64,000 nt of DNA from Saprospiraceae bacterium (GCA_016710625.1 JADJVK010000004.1:57501-121500); one strand, 5' to 3'. Positions 17,049-26,814 are shown, numbered from the stretch's first letter. The notes: generated by a model from the sequence alone, not told the origin. Translations and numbers: made by a program.

Positions 17049-18578
17049 ATGTCCGAATTATTAGGTTCTGTAATAAAAAGAAGTTTGCAAATTCGTCAAA
17101 AGATGGATGTCAAGTTATTGTCACCTTGGGCGATGCAAAAAATGGTTTTTAGAAGATTATTAGAAATTGGGAGTAAAACCCAATTTGGAAGATATTATGA
17201 TTTCAGAGGAATCTTAATGTCAGATAACCCTGTCGAAACTTTCCAAAAAAATATTCCCGTTTTTGATTATAATAAATTATACGAAGAATGGTGGTATAAG
17301 CTATTGGAGAATGAAGAGGATGTATGTTGGGAAGGAAAAGTCAAATATTTTGCGATGAGTTCTGGTACATCTGGGGCTGCCAGCAAATACATTCCTATCA
17401 CAGATGCAATGCTCAATGCAATGAGAAGGGCATCTTTAAAAATGTTTTTTAGCCTATCGAAATATAAACTGAATGCTTCCTATTTTTCAAGAGAAATGTT
17501 GATGATTGGTAGCACCAGTGATTTGAATGATTGTGGCGGTTATTATACAGGAGATTTGAGTGGGATTAATGCCAAAATGCCACCATTGTGGGCAAGAGGT
17601 TATTATCGACCTGGAACAGAGATTGCTAAAATTGCAGATTGGAACCAGAGAATTGATACCATTGCCAAACTTGCTCCAAAATGGGATATCGGCAGTATGG
17701 TAGGGGTACCTTCATGGGTGCAATTGACTTTAGAAAGAATTATTGAATATAACAAACTTGACTCTATAAGTGATATTTGGCCCAATATGGAAGTCTTTGT
17801 CCATAGCGGAATTGCCATTGGTCCTTACAAAAGCTCCTTTAATAAAATCATCGGAAAACCATTCAATTATATAGATTCCTATTTGGCATCTGAAGGTTTT
17901 GTAGCTTTCCAGAATAGACCAAATACGGAGGGGATGGCATTATTAGCCAATAATAGTATCTTCTTTGAGTTCATTCCTTTTGACGATTTTAATTTCACCG
18001 CCGATGGTGATTTGGTTTCCAACCCTACAGTTTTGACTATAAATGAAGTGAGCCAAGGGGTTGATTATGCAATCGTAATGAGTACTTGTGCAGGAGCATG
18101 GCGTTATTTATTAGGAGATGTTATCAAATTTACAGATATAGAAAAGTATGAATTGATTATTTCAGGAAGGACTAAACATTTTTTGAGTATCACTGGAGAA
18201 CATTTATCCGTTGATAATATGACAAAAGCAGTCCAACATACTCAAGATACTTTAAAGATAAGTATTCCTGAATTTTCAGTAACAGCTTTGAAATCTGGAA
18301 ATTTCTTCAAACACAAATGGTATATCTGCTGTGAACAAGATATTGATCCTGAAATAATTAAAACAACAATTGATAATTATCTTTCAGAAATAAATGACGA
18401 TTATAAAACAGAAAGAAGTGCATTTTTAGGAATCGAACTAGAGATTGTACCTCCCAATATGTTTTACCAATGGCTCGAAAATCAAGGAAAATCATTTGGA
18501 CAAAGTAAGGTGCCGAGGGTGATGAAACAATCACAACATGAAAATTGGCTAGCTTTTTTAAATGCCAATAAGCAATAA
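17049..18578 (+). CDS. GH3-family acyl-adenylating enzyme
   Basis: 509 residues of the GH3 (auxin-responsive promoter family) fold, part of the acyl-adenylate-forming superfamily. The ATP-binding segment AMSSGTSGAASKYIPIT is near residue 100 (the S/T-G-T-S signature), GAWRYLLGDVIKFTD near residue 350 contains the conserved Y.LGD motif, and ISGRTKHFLSITGEHLS near 375 the hinge. Plant homologues conjugate amino acids to hormone acids; bacterial members are largely uncharacterised, so acyl and amine substrates are unknown. It is followed 6 bp later by a LysE-family exporter gene, and pairing with an amino-acid exporter is suggestive. Confidence 0.87.
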   Translation: MSELLGSVIKRSLQIRQKMDVKLLSPWAMQKMVFRRLLEIGSKTQFGRYYDFRGILMSDNPVETFQKNIPVFDYNKLYEEWWYKLLENEEDVCWEGKVKYFAMSSGTSGAASKYIPITDAMLNAMRRASLKMFFSLSKYKLNASYFSREMLMIGSTSDLNDCGGYYTGDLSGINAKMPPLWARGYYRPGTEIAKIADWNQRIDTIAKLAPKWDIGSMVGVPSWVQLTLERIIEYNKLDSISDIWPNMEVFVHSGIAIGPYKSSFNKIIGKPFNYIDSYLASEGFVAFQNRPNTEGMALLANNSIFFEFIPFDDFNFTADGDLVSNPTVLTINEVSQGVDYAIVMSTCAGAWRYLLGDVIKFTDIEKYELIISGRTKHFLSITGEHLSVDNMTKAVQHTQDTLKISIPEFSVTALKSGNFFKHKWYICCEQDIDPEIIKTTIDNYLSEINDDYKTERSAFLGIELEIVPPNMFYQWLENQGKSFGQSKVPRVMKQSQHENWLAFLNANKQ

Positions 18579-18584
18579 TAATAA

Positions 18585-19232
18585 ATGAATGAAATAATTG
18601 AAGGTGCATTATTAGGAATCACGTTGAGTTTTCTGATTGGACCTGTTTTTTTTGCATTACTTCAAACGGGCATCGAACATGGCTTCAAAGCAGGAGTATC
18701 CTATTCATCTGGCGTTTGGTTGAGCGACTTTTTAATTATTGTGTTGATCTACAAAAGTATGGCTGCCATTGCCAATGTAGTCAAATCGAGTGAATTTGTA
18801 TTGTATGTGGGAATAGTTGGTGCTATTATTTTGATTTCATTTGGTTTGTCATCTTTAATTACCAAAGTGGCAGAGAAGAAGCCTGAAATAAATGAAAGTG
18901 CCATTCAAGCAACCCAAAATCAATCGGTGCAAAAGTTTAGAGTCAAATTATTCACCAAAGGATTTGTGATAAATACAATCAATCCATTTACCATTATTTT
19001 TTGGTTAGGGGTAAATACAGTCATATTATCAAAGCCCACCTTCACTAATTACCAAGCCATTTTGTATTTTGGCTCCATCCTGACTACTCTGGTCTTGACA
19101 GATTTACTAAAAATATTACTTGCCAAAAAAATCGGCGTTGCCCTAAAACCAATCTATATCCAAAGAATGAGACAAGTGGCAGGGGCATTATTAATCATTT
19201 CAGGGATAGTAATGTTGTATAGGGTTTTGTGA
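18585..19232 (+). CDS. LysE-family amino-acid exporter-like protein
   Basis: 215 residues with about six hydrophobic segments. It opens with GALLGITLSFLIGPVFFALLQTGIEHGFKAG, the LysE/RhtB N-terminal pattern (G.......GP........G...G...G), and contains NTINPFTIIFWLGV near residue 130, matching the family's N-P-x..x-F-W segment. Such proteins export amino acids or derivatives through the inner membrane. It begins 6 bp after the GH3-family stop, so the pair is almost certainly co-transcribed. Confidence 0.85.
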   Translation: MNEIIEGALLGITLSFLIGPVFFALLQTGIEHGFKAGVSYSSGVWLSDFLIIVLIYKSMAAIANVVKSSEFVLYVGIVGAIILISFGLSSLITKVAEKKPEINESAIQATQNQSVQKFRVKLFTKGFVINTINPFTIIFWLGVNTVILSKPTFTNYQAILYFGSILTTLVLTDLLKILLAKKIGVALKPIYIQRMRQVAGALLIISGIVMLYRVL

Positions 19233-19269
19233 ATTTTTTAGATTTGTCTAAATAATAATTAGGTCATAT

Positions 19270-21136
19270 ATGAAGCGGTTACATTTTATACTATTCTACT
19301 TAATTTTTGCAAGTTGTTTGTATGGCCATAATGTTGTAAATCAAATAGATAGTTTAGAGCAGCTTGTAATCAATTATAACAATTTAGATACTACTAAAAT
19401 TAACTGTCTAATAGAACTTGAAAGATGCTATTATAATAAAAGAGTAAAAAGTTTTGGGAAATATGTAGATACAATAAAACAAGGGTCAAAAGCTTTAAAT
19501 TATAAATTTGGGATTAGTAGAGGTTATTATTCTGCGAGCATATCAGAGCAATTAAAAGGGAATTTTTAAAGCTTTGATGAAATATACCAATCAATTGAAT
19601 ATGCTCAAAAGGACAAGAATAATATAATCAATTAGCAAGATCTTATGGTCAATTGTCACTTTTATTACAAGAAATACACAATTCAAGTAAAAAGATCACT
19701 ATGAAAGTAATGCATTGAATTATCTGATGAAGGGTTGACAAGTGCCTATAAATCAAAAAATCAAATTACTATTCACATTCTTTTAATGAAAATAATATTA
19801 TTCAATAATGATATTGGAAATGATTATAAAGCTGCTCGAGATCTATAAATAAAGGAAGAATTAATTTAAAAATATTAAAGGATTCAGTTTATTTAGTTGA
19901 TTTGTTTAATCAAGAAGGTAGCATTTTAAATTATAAGAAAAATTACTTAAAAGCAACTAAAGCACTTCATTTAGCTCAAAATACTGCTGAGTTTCAGAAT
20001 AATACAACTTTACTAGGCATAATTAATCAAAATCTTGGAACCTTTATTTAGTTTGAAAAATTATAAGAAAGCTGAATATTATTTCTAAAAAAGTTTTGAA
20101 GTTAATAATTTAAGTCACCAGATATTGAACTTATTATTATTAATTCATTAAAAATATTTATAACAAAAAGCAAGATTATAAAAAAGTTTATATTATACAG
20201 ACTTTATATTCATAAATCAAGAGACTCAATCAATAAAATAAGCAGTCATCACGAATTTAGTGAATTAATGATTAAATATAATTCTGCTATAAAGATAAGG
20301 AGAATACTGAATTAAAGCTACAAAATCAAAAAAATGAAAGGAGTCTAAATTTTATTTTAGGCATATTACTACTCTTTGTAATTGGCATATTATTACTAAC
20401 CTATCTTTATAGAAAACTACTTTTTACAAAAGAAAAACTTGGATTAATCAATCAGGAGTTAGAAACATCCAATCACTATAAAGATATGATATTTAAAATA
20501 GTTTCTCATGATTTAAAAATGCCAACAAATAATTTATTAACACTCACTCAACGATTAGATGCTAAAATACCTAATATATCAACAGATTGGCTAATTGATT
20601 ATTCTAAGAAAATCAATTTAATAGCAGTTAATACAGTGAATACTGTTAATAACTTACTATTTTGGAGTAATAAAGAAGCAAACAATTCTGTCATTATTGA
20701 AGATATTTTTGTTTTTGATTGTATTCATGATATTTTAGAAACATTTAACATATATGCAAAAGTGTTACAAAAAACACTCAGTTTTGAATGTGAAAATAGA
20801 AATCTGACAGTTAAATGTAATAGAGTTCAGTTTTTAACATTGTTAAAGAATATTATTTCAAATGCAATAAAATATAGTGCATTAGAAAATGGAGTTATTC
20901 TCATCAAAACTTTTGCAGAGAAGGATCATGTAATTATCACTGTAGAGGATAATGGAAATGGGGATTTTGAAAATGTTTCATCAATTTTTTTCTCGACTGA
21001 ACAAAACAAACTGGATTCTCATATGTCTGGAATGGGCTTTAAAATTTGTAAAGAAATAGCTACAAAATATTCTATTATTATTTCATTTGAACAATCAGAA
21101 AAACTAAAAGGCATTAAAGTTGGCATTAAAATTTAA
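19270..21136 (+). pseudogene. Broken TPR-type sensor histidine kinase gene
   Basis: A ~620-codon gene is recognisable but not readable in one frame. 19270-19569 starts with a signal peptide and DSLEQLVINYNNLDTTKIN, typical of TPR sensor kinases. From 19570 to about 20290 TPR-like pieces (for example NQLARSYGQLSLLLQEIH near 19627 and LKNYKKAEYYF near 20054) appear in different frames separated by stops. From 20291 one frame is open to 21136: a coiled charged stretch, a transmembrane helix (~20345-20425), the H-box IVSHDLKMP (phospho-His near 20508), an N-box with NIISNAIKYS, G1 VEDNGNG and G2 GMGFKICKEIA. The piece from the ATG at 20486 could be translated alone as a soluble 216-residue kinase core. 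Decay is more likely than sequencing error given several indels in 0.7 kb, but error is not excluded. Confidence 0.8.
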
Positions 21137-21307
21137 TCTTATGTACAATTTGTATTGTCTTATCACTATTACTGTCATTGTTTTATATTAATTAGTATTA
21201 ATTATTTATATTTTTATGTCATTAACAAGTTAAATACATTTATCAAATTGATAAATTTTTGACTATATAGAAACTATTTTAACTTTAATAGAATTAATAT
21301 TTATAAA

Positions 21308-22000
21308 ATGCAAAGTGATATTTCTGAAGCTCAAAGGATAATAATAGTTGATGATGATGATATTTTTTCTGAAGATTTGAAAAATAAACTAAATGTTAAT
21401 GGATATTCAAATGTAGTTATTAAACCTAATTTTATAGAATTCATAAATGATTTAGAAAACCTAGATGACACAGATATTATTATTTTGGATATAATCTTTG
21501 GAGTTGAAAACATATTGAATTTACCCAATAATATTAAAGAGCAACTAAAAAAGCTGAATATTATTTTTATTACTAGCTCTGAAGATTCAAATATTTATGA
21601 AAAAATTCAAGATTTTGAAGATTCCTTTTTTATTATTAAACCATTCCATTTTTATACAATAGACCGACTCATCCAAAGTTTAATCAAAAATCAAACAAAA
21701 ATTCTTATTAAAGATGGTCGAAAAAAATATTATATTGATAAAATTGAAATAATATGTTTCGAGGTTAATGGGAACTATAGTGTATTGAAAACCAGAAGTA
21801 AGCAATATGTTTACAAGAAATCTTTGAAACAAATATTTATTATGTTTCACAATCTTGATTTAGTGCAAGTCCATAGAAATTTTGCTGTTCCAAAATCTAA
21901 GATTCAACTGATCAATTTCAGAGAAAAATATTTAATTATTGATGGTATTAATATACCACTAAGTTATAAGTATAAAGAATATTTGACAGACATTAATTAA
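21308..22000 (+). CDS. LytTR-family response regulator
   Basis: 230 residues. The receiver domain (~8-120) has the acidic cluster VDDDD, the phospho-acceptor Asp in DIIILDIIFG near residue 60 and the conserved Lys in FIIKPF near residue 112. The C-terminal ~135-230 is a LytTR DNA-binding domain, with EIICFEVNGNYSVLKT and LVQVHRNFAVPKSKI matching its IxYIEAxxNY-like and HRSFIV-like blocks. It lies 171 bp after the broken histidine kinase, its presumed former partner, and 137 bp before a large surface-protein gene that it may regulate. It is intact, unlike the kinase. Confidence 0.87.
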   Translation: MQSDISEAQRIIIVDDDDIFSEDLKNKLNVNGYSNVVIKPNFIEFINDLENLDDTDIIILDIIFGVENILNLPNNIKEQLKKLNIIFITSSEDSNIYEKIQDFEDSFFIIKPFHFYTIDRLIQSLIKNQTKILIKDGRKKYYIDKIEIICFEVNGNYSVLKTRSKQYVYKKSLKQIFIMFHNLDLVQVHRNFAVPKSKIQLINFREKYLIIDGINIPLSYKYKEYLTDIN

Positions 22001-22005
22001 TAGAT

Positions 22006-22045
22006 TACCCTTTCATGTACCCATTTTATCGCTTTGTAACCATTT
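22006..22045 (+). promoter_or_regulatory. Possible LytTR-type direct repeats upstream of the surface-protein gene
   Basis: TACCCTTT (22006), TACCCATTT (22018) and TAACCATTT (22037) are same-orientation near-copies between the LytTR gene and the surface-protein gene. LytTR regulators bind paired direct repeats, usually about two helical turns apart; the last two are 19 bp apart, slightly short. This is pattern-based only. Confidence 0.25.
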
Positions 22046-22137
22046 GTGATATTATAAGTGGTTGTGGAATGACATTTGAACAATTTTAATTACATCTATA
22101 CACATCTTATTATTTGTAATTTATAATTTATTTTAAA

Positions 22138-24585
22138 ATGAATTTAAGATCAATAAAATTCACCCTCTTTTTCTATCTATTTATTTTCTTTACATCAATT
22201 ATTTCTGCTCAAATATCTGGAACAGTTTTTAGAGATTTTAATTCGAATGGTGTAAAAAATAATTCGAGCACATTTAATGAACCATTTGTCCAAGGAGTTA
22301 CAATTAAAGCATATAATACAGCAGGGGCACTAGTAGGGACTACTACTTCAGGAGCTAATGGTACCTATTCATTTACTGGCTTAACTTTGCCACTTAGAAT
22401 TGAATTTACTAATTATCTTGTGGGTGATTACTCAAGCTCTGTAGGAACTGGGAATAATACAAGTGTACAATTTTATTCAGCTGCTACTACAACAGCAAAT
22501 TTCGGGGTAAATTATCCTTCAGATTATTGTCAAACGGATCCAGCAATTGTTACTCCTGTATATGTAAATGGAAGACAATCAGGTACAGAAGCATTCTATT
22601 CTTTTCCGAGTAGTGCTACTGGACAAACAAGTGCTACTAATAATACTTTGTTGGCTCAATCACAAGAAATCGGATCCACTTGGGGTGTAGCATATGATAG
22701 GGTAAATCAAATAATCTATACATCAGCATTCTTAAAAAGACATGTATCATTAGTTGATAATAATGGAGATGGAAAAGAAGATATTGGTGCAATATATACC
22801 ATGTCCCCTAGTGGTAGCCCATCACTTTGGCTCGATTTTCAATCTTTAGCTGATGTTGGTCTTTCATTAATGCCTTCAATAACAACAAGAGCATTGCCAA
22901 CAGATAAAACACAGCCTTCTCATGATGGTGCTGTTTATGATTTAGTTGGTAAAATTGGAATTGGAGATATTGATATATCTGATGATTACAAAACATTATA
23001 TTTAGTAAATTTATATGATAAAAAAGTTTACTCAATTGATATTGCAACAAAAACATTAATTGGTAGTGGAATCCCTGTTCCAAATCCATGTACTGGTGGT
23101 AGTGTTCGCCCATTTGGTTTAAAATATCATAGAGGGAAAGTATATGTAGGCACCGTTTGTGATGCTCAAACCTCTCAGTCTGTATCAGACTTAGATGCAA
23201 ATTTATATAGGTTAGATGCTGGAACTTTTAATAATATCTTAAATATTCCGATAGATTATTTAAAAGGTATTGCAAGAACTGGAGGAAATGCAAATTCTGA
23301 CAATTGGAATCCTTGGACGAGTACTTTTTTTACTTCTTATTATTTTGAAGGTTATCCTCAACCCATTTTTGCTGATATTGAATTTGATATAAATGAAGAT
23401 GTAATTCTAGTATTTGATGATCGATATGGGCATCAAATGGGAACATTTAATTATAATACAACTACAGGTAGTAATTTATATACTGGTGTTTCATCAGGAG
23501 ATATATTAAGAGCATCCTATTCGGGTGGTACTTATACCTTAGAGAATAATGGCTCTGTTGGTGGTTTAAATTCATCAGGTGGAATTGGAAATAATCAAGG
23601 TCCAGGTGGTGGTGAGTTTTATTATCAAGATCAATATAATGATTATCATAATGAAACTGTAGAAGGAGGTACGGCATTGAGAGCAGGTAGTGGACAGGTT
23701 GCAGTTGCAGCTTATGATCCATTCATAATATATTCAGCTGGAATCTATTGGATGAATAATACAAATGGTAAAACCGATAGAAAATATGAAGTAAATTCAC
23801 AGGGAGAAGTTACTGGAAGTTTTGGAAAAGCTAATGGTATTGGTGATATAGAAATGTTATGTGATCCAGCTCCACTTGAAATCGGAAATAGAGTATGGAT
23901 GGATACAGATAGTGATGGAGTGCAAGATGCCGATGAAATGGGTTTAGATAACATTACTGTAAAATTATTTAGTGGCACAACCTTAGTTGCTACTAAAACA
24001 ACTACAAATGGTGGTCAATATTATTTTAATACAGCAGATGGTGTTTTACCCAATACAACATATACCATCAGAATTGAAGGAGCCAGTTTCCCATTAAATA
24101 AATCTGTTACTTTAAAAGACCAAACTACAGGTGGTTCTCAAGATTTAGGTGATAATGATGCAAGTTTGGTAGGTGCAAATGCTGATATAACATATACAAC
24201 TGGAAATACAGGTGAAAATAACCATACCTTGGATTTCGGTTTTAAATCAGGACCAACTTGTACTCTTTCAGCAACCTGTTCATCATCACCACAAACAAGT
24301 TGTACTCCAGTAAATGGTAGTGCTTCGGTTACTGCAACTGGTGCTCAAGGTAATTTAAGTTATCTTTGGAGTTCTGGTGAAACAACTTCTTCAATTTCGA
24401 ATAAATCAGCTGGAACATACACAGTTACAGTTACTGATGATATATTATCAGGTTGTACTGCAACATGTCAAGCAATAATTTCTAATAATACAACTCCTCC
24501 AACAGTTAGTTGCTCAAAAATTGATAACCCAATGTGCCCCAGGCACATGAGCGGACACCCAGTTCATGTACAAACTTGTTCTTAA
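22138..24585 (+). CDS. Large repeat surface protein, N-terminal segment (frame broken downstream)
   Basis: First open segment (815 codons) of a surface-protein gene that really extends to 26683. A signal peptide (~1-24, ending ISAQ) is followed by an SdrD-B/CNA-B-like domain (ISGTVFRDFNSNGVKNN, ~25-125), a region of ~400 residues with propeller-like strands (GIGDIDISDDYKTLYLVNLY, RPFGLKYHRGKVYVGTV), a second SdrD-B-like domain (EIGNRVWMDTDSDGVQDADE near 582) and the first SprB-type repeat (GTYTVTVTDD) from ~705. The true reading frame is lost at about 24535-24616, where one repeat is scrambled; the last ~15 residues here are probably artefactual. The N-terminal plan is shared with the giant gene at 35880. 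Likely exported by T9SS to the cell surface. Confidence 0.85.
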   Translation: MNLRSIKFTLFFYLFIFFTSIISAQISGTVFRDFNSNGVKNNSSTFNEPFVQGVTIKAYNTAGALVGTTTSGANGTYSFTGLTLPLRIEFTNYLVGDYSSSVGTGNNTSVQFYSAATTTANFGVNYPSDYCQTDPAIVTPVYVNGRQSGTEAFYSFPSSATGQTSATNNTLLAQSQEIGSTWGVAYDRVNQIIYTSAFLKRHVSLVDNNGDGKEDIGAIYTMSPSGSPSLWLDFQSLADVGLSLMPSITTRALPTDKTQPSHDGAVYDLVGKIGIGDIDISDDYKTLYLVNLYDKKVYSIDIATKTLIGSGIPVPNPCTGGSVRPFGLKYHRGKVYVGTVCDAQTSQSVSDLDANLYRLDAGTFNNILNIPIDYLKGIARTGGNANSDNWNPWTSTFFTSYYFEGYPQPIFADIEFDINEDVILVFDDRYGHQMGTFNYNTTTGSNLYTGVSSGDILRASYSGGTYTLENNGSVGGLNSSGGIGNNQGPGGGEFYYQDQYNDYHNETVEGGTALRAGSGQVAVAAYDPFIIYSAGIYWMNNTNGKTDRKYEVNSQGEVTGSFGKANGIGDIEMLCDPAPLEIGNRVWMDTDSDGVQDADEMGLDNITVKLFSGTTLVATKTTTNGGQYYFNTADGVLPNTTYTIRIEGASFPLNKSVTLKDQTTGGSQDLGDNDASLVGANADITYTTGNTGENNHTLDFGFKSGPTCTLSATCSSSPQTSCTPVNGSASVTATGAQGNLSYLWSSGETTSSISNKSAGTYTVTVTDDILSGCTATCQAIISNNTTPPTVSCSKIDNPMCPRHMSGHPVHVQTCS

Positions 24586-25720
24586 CAGTTACAAATACTT
24601 ACACGCCACAGGAGCTTGAAGGTAGATAATACTAATTGTGCAACGCCAAATGGATCAGCAACTGCTACTGCATCTGGAGTGTCTTATTTATGGAGTAATG
24701 GAGGTACAACAGCGACAATAACTGGTTTGAATGCAGGAACATATACTGTGACTGTTACAAGTACAACCAGTTCATGTACAAATACTTGTTCTGTTACTGT
24801 AGTTAATAATACCTCCAACCCAACTGCAAATTGTACTGCTGTATCAAATACTAATTGTGCTACACCAAATGGATCAGCTTCTGTAACTACTGATGCATCC
24901 AATCCAACTTATTTGTGGAGCAATGGAGGTACAACATCGACAATAACTGGTTTGAATGAAGGAACATATACAGTAACAGTAACTAATACAGCAAGTTCTT
25001 GTACAAATACTTGTTCTGCAATAGTTACAAATACTTCTACACCACCATCAGTGAGCTGTGGTAAGGTAGATAATACTAATTGTGCAACGCCAAATGGGTC
25101 AGCAACTGCTACTGCATCTGGAGTAACTTATTTATGGAGTAATGGAGGTACAATAGCAACAATAACTGGTTTGAATGCTGGTACATATACAGTAACTGTA
25201 ACCAGTACTACTAATGCATGTACTGCAACTTGTTCAGCTACAGTATTAAATAATACAACTAATCCAACTGCAAGTTGTACCCCAACAGCTAATACGAATT
25301 GTACATCACCAAATGGTCAAGCAACAGTTACGACAAATGCTTCAAAACCCAAGTTATGTTTGGAGCAATGGACAAACAACTGCTACGATTACTGGTTTAA
25401 ATGCTGGTACCTATACTGTTACGGTTACAAATACAACGAATTCTTGTACCAATACCTGTTCAGCAATAGTTGTAAGTTCAACTAGTCCGCCAAGTATTTC
25501 TTGCACTCCAACACAACCAACTTGTGCTGCTCCAAATGGAGGAAGTGTAAGTACATCAGTAACTGGTGGGATATCACCATTTACCTATTTATGGTCAAAT
25601 GGAGTAACCGCTTCTATTATTTCAAATGTAGGAGCTGGTACATATACAGTTACAGTTACAGATAATAATAATTGTACAGCAAGTTGTTCAGCAGTCTTAA
25701 ATGCACCAGTTGGATGTTGT
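24260..25720 (+). repeat. SprB-type repeat array of the 22138-26683 gene
   Basis: Tandem units with period about 219-225 bp (compare TGGAGTAATGG at 24691 and 25135 and TGGAGCAATGG at 24916). Each encodes a Cys-flanked strand set ending GTYTVTVT...C....C. One unit near 24540-24616 is collapsed. About six units are visible. Confidence 0.8.
24616..25485 (+). CDS. Large repeat surface protein, middle segment (SprB-type repeats)
   Basis: Continuation of the gene that starts at 22138, in another frame because of the scrambled junction before it. It encodes about four SprB-type repeats (NCATPNGSATATASGV ... LWSNGGTTATITGLNAGTYTVTVTSTT) with Cys at both ends of each unit. The first in-frame codon is not a real start. 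The true frame is left at about 25346, where one extra A (TCAAAACCC for expected TCAAACCC) moves the coding frame into the next segment; residues after that point are artefactual. Confidence 0.75.
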   Translation: MKVDNTNCATPNGSATATASGVSYLWSNGGTTATITGLNAGTYTVTVTSTTSSCTNTCSVTVVNNTSNPTANCTAVSNTNCATPNGSASVTTDASNPTYLWSNGGTTSTITGLNEGTYTVTVTNTASSCTNTCSAIVTNTSTPPSVSCGKVDNTNCATPNGSATATASGVTYLWSNGGTIATITGLNAGTYTVTVTSTTNACTATCSATVLNNTTNPTASCTPTANTNCTSPNGQATVTTNASKPKLCLEQWTNNCYDYWFKCWYLYCYGYKYNEFLYQYLFSNSCKFN

Positions 25721-26683
25721 GAAATTAATAATTTGAATTTAGTAATCGGAAATTGTGATAACAAGGGTACATTAACCATTGCCTCCGATGATGAATATAC
25801 TTTTACTTTAAACCCAACTGGGAATGGAATAGGCACGACTTATACAGTGAGTGGATTACCCAATAGCCCACAAACTGGGACTTATGGTAGCCCAACCACT
25901 TTTGGTCCATATTTAATTAGTGCAGGAGTGTTGAATATTACAGTTGTGGATAATGTCTCAAATACATGTAGCAAATCTGCCAGTGTTTCGCCACCTCCAT
26001 CTTGTTCTGTTTGTAATGTTGCTCCTCCAGTTTTGACTGTAACAGACAATATTTGTCCAAGCCGAACAGGAACCATTAATTTAGTCCAAGGTTGTGGAGC
26101 AGGAACTTTCATTCAATATAGTATCAATAATGGTACATCTTGGAGTTCTGTAAAACCATTTTATTCTACAACATCTAGAACTATTTTGGCTAGATGTGTG
26201 AATAGTACGGATACAACTTGTAAAAGTCTGAATACTACAGTAACTACAGCTCCCAAAAAATGTCCAACTGATGGATCTGAATGTTCTTTAATTGCTAATG
26301 CAACAATTGATCCTTGCAACAACAATGGTACTGATAATATTTCAACAGATGATTACTTCACGATTCAAGTGAGTGCAACCGTTGCAAATGGTGGATCTAG
26401 TAATAAATACGAAGTGGTGATTGGAGCAGATCCTCTTACAGGGACAGGAGGAAATGTCTTAAATAGTGGAGGAACCAACTATGGCTCTCCAGTAACTATT
26501 GGAAATACAAAGATATTTTTAGCTGATGGCACTTCAACTTATCAATTGGTTATTAGAGACATCAATAATAATAATTGTTTCCAAATAATTAACATTGATC
26601 CAGTTGCTTCTTGCTCTAATGCACCGCCAAAAAGCCCTTGTTACCCAGTACCTTGTGTGCCGATTGGATTAATAAAAAATTAA
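25313..26683 (+). CDS. Large repeat surface protein, C-terminal segment
   Basis: Last segment of the gene starting at 22138. The true frame enters near 25347 with an SNPSYVWSNGQ-equivalent strand. Two more SprB-type repeats reach ~25720, then a Cys-rich non-repeat part with EINNLNLVIGNCDNKGTLTIAS and two VCNVAPP/CSLIANATI-type domains that look like other immunoglobulin-like modules. The protein ends SPCYPVPCVPIGLIKN. No T9SS type A or gliding-associated type B tail is visible, so how it is anchored is unclear. Apart from the two defects the locus would encode about 1,500 residues. Confidence 0.75.
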   Translation: MVKQQLRQMLQNPSYVWSNGQTTATITGLNAGTYTVTVTNTTNSCTNTCSAIVVSSTSPPSISCTPTQPTCAAPNGGSVSTSVTGGISPFTYLWSNGVTASIISNVGAGTYTVTVTDNNNCTASCSAVLNAPVGCCEINNLNLVIGNCDNKGTLTIASDDEYTFTLNPTGNGIGTTYTVSGLPNSPQTGTYGSPTTFGPYLISAGVLNITVVDNVSNTCSKSASVSPPPSCSVCNVAPPVLTVTDNICPSRTGTINLVQGCGAGTFIQYSINNGTSWSSVKPFYSTTSRTILARCVNSTDTTCKSLNTTVTTAPKKCPTDGSECSLIANATIDPCNNNGTDNISTDDYFTIQVSATVANGGSSNKYEVVIGADPLTGTGGNVLNSGGTNYGSPVTIGNTKIFLADGTSTYQLVIRDINNNNCFQIINIDPVASCSNAPPKSPCYPVPCVPIGLIKN

Positions 26684-26780
26684 TTTAGAATGGGGTATTC
26701 GGAATATTCGATAATTTGAAATATTCGGATTATTCGGAATGGAAAAGAATTTAAAAATGTTGAGTTATAAATAGTTAATT

Positions 26781-26814
26781 AGGCGCCTTTAAAAAGTTAA
26801 GGGAGCCTTTTTTA
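26781..26814 (+). terminator. Rho-independent terminator after the surface-protein gene
   Basis: AGGCGCCTTT and AAGGGAGCCT form an imperfect stem (AGGC/GCCT plus CCTT/AAGG) followed by six T. It lies 98 bp after the stop at 26683 and before the gene at 26839. Confidence 0.6.

Noticed and set aside
19570..20290. Separate small genes in the gap between kinase fragments
   Set aside because: The stretch encodes TPR-like pieces that join the upstream and downstream kinase parts; it is decay or error within one gene.
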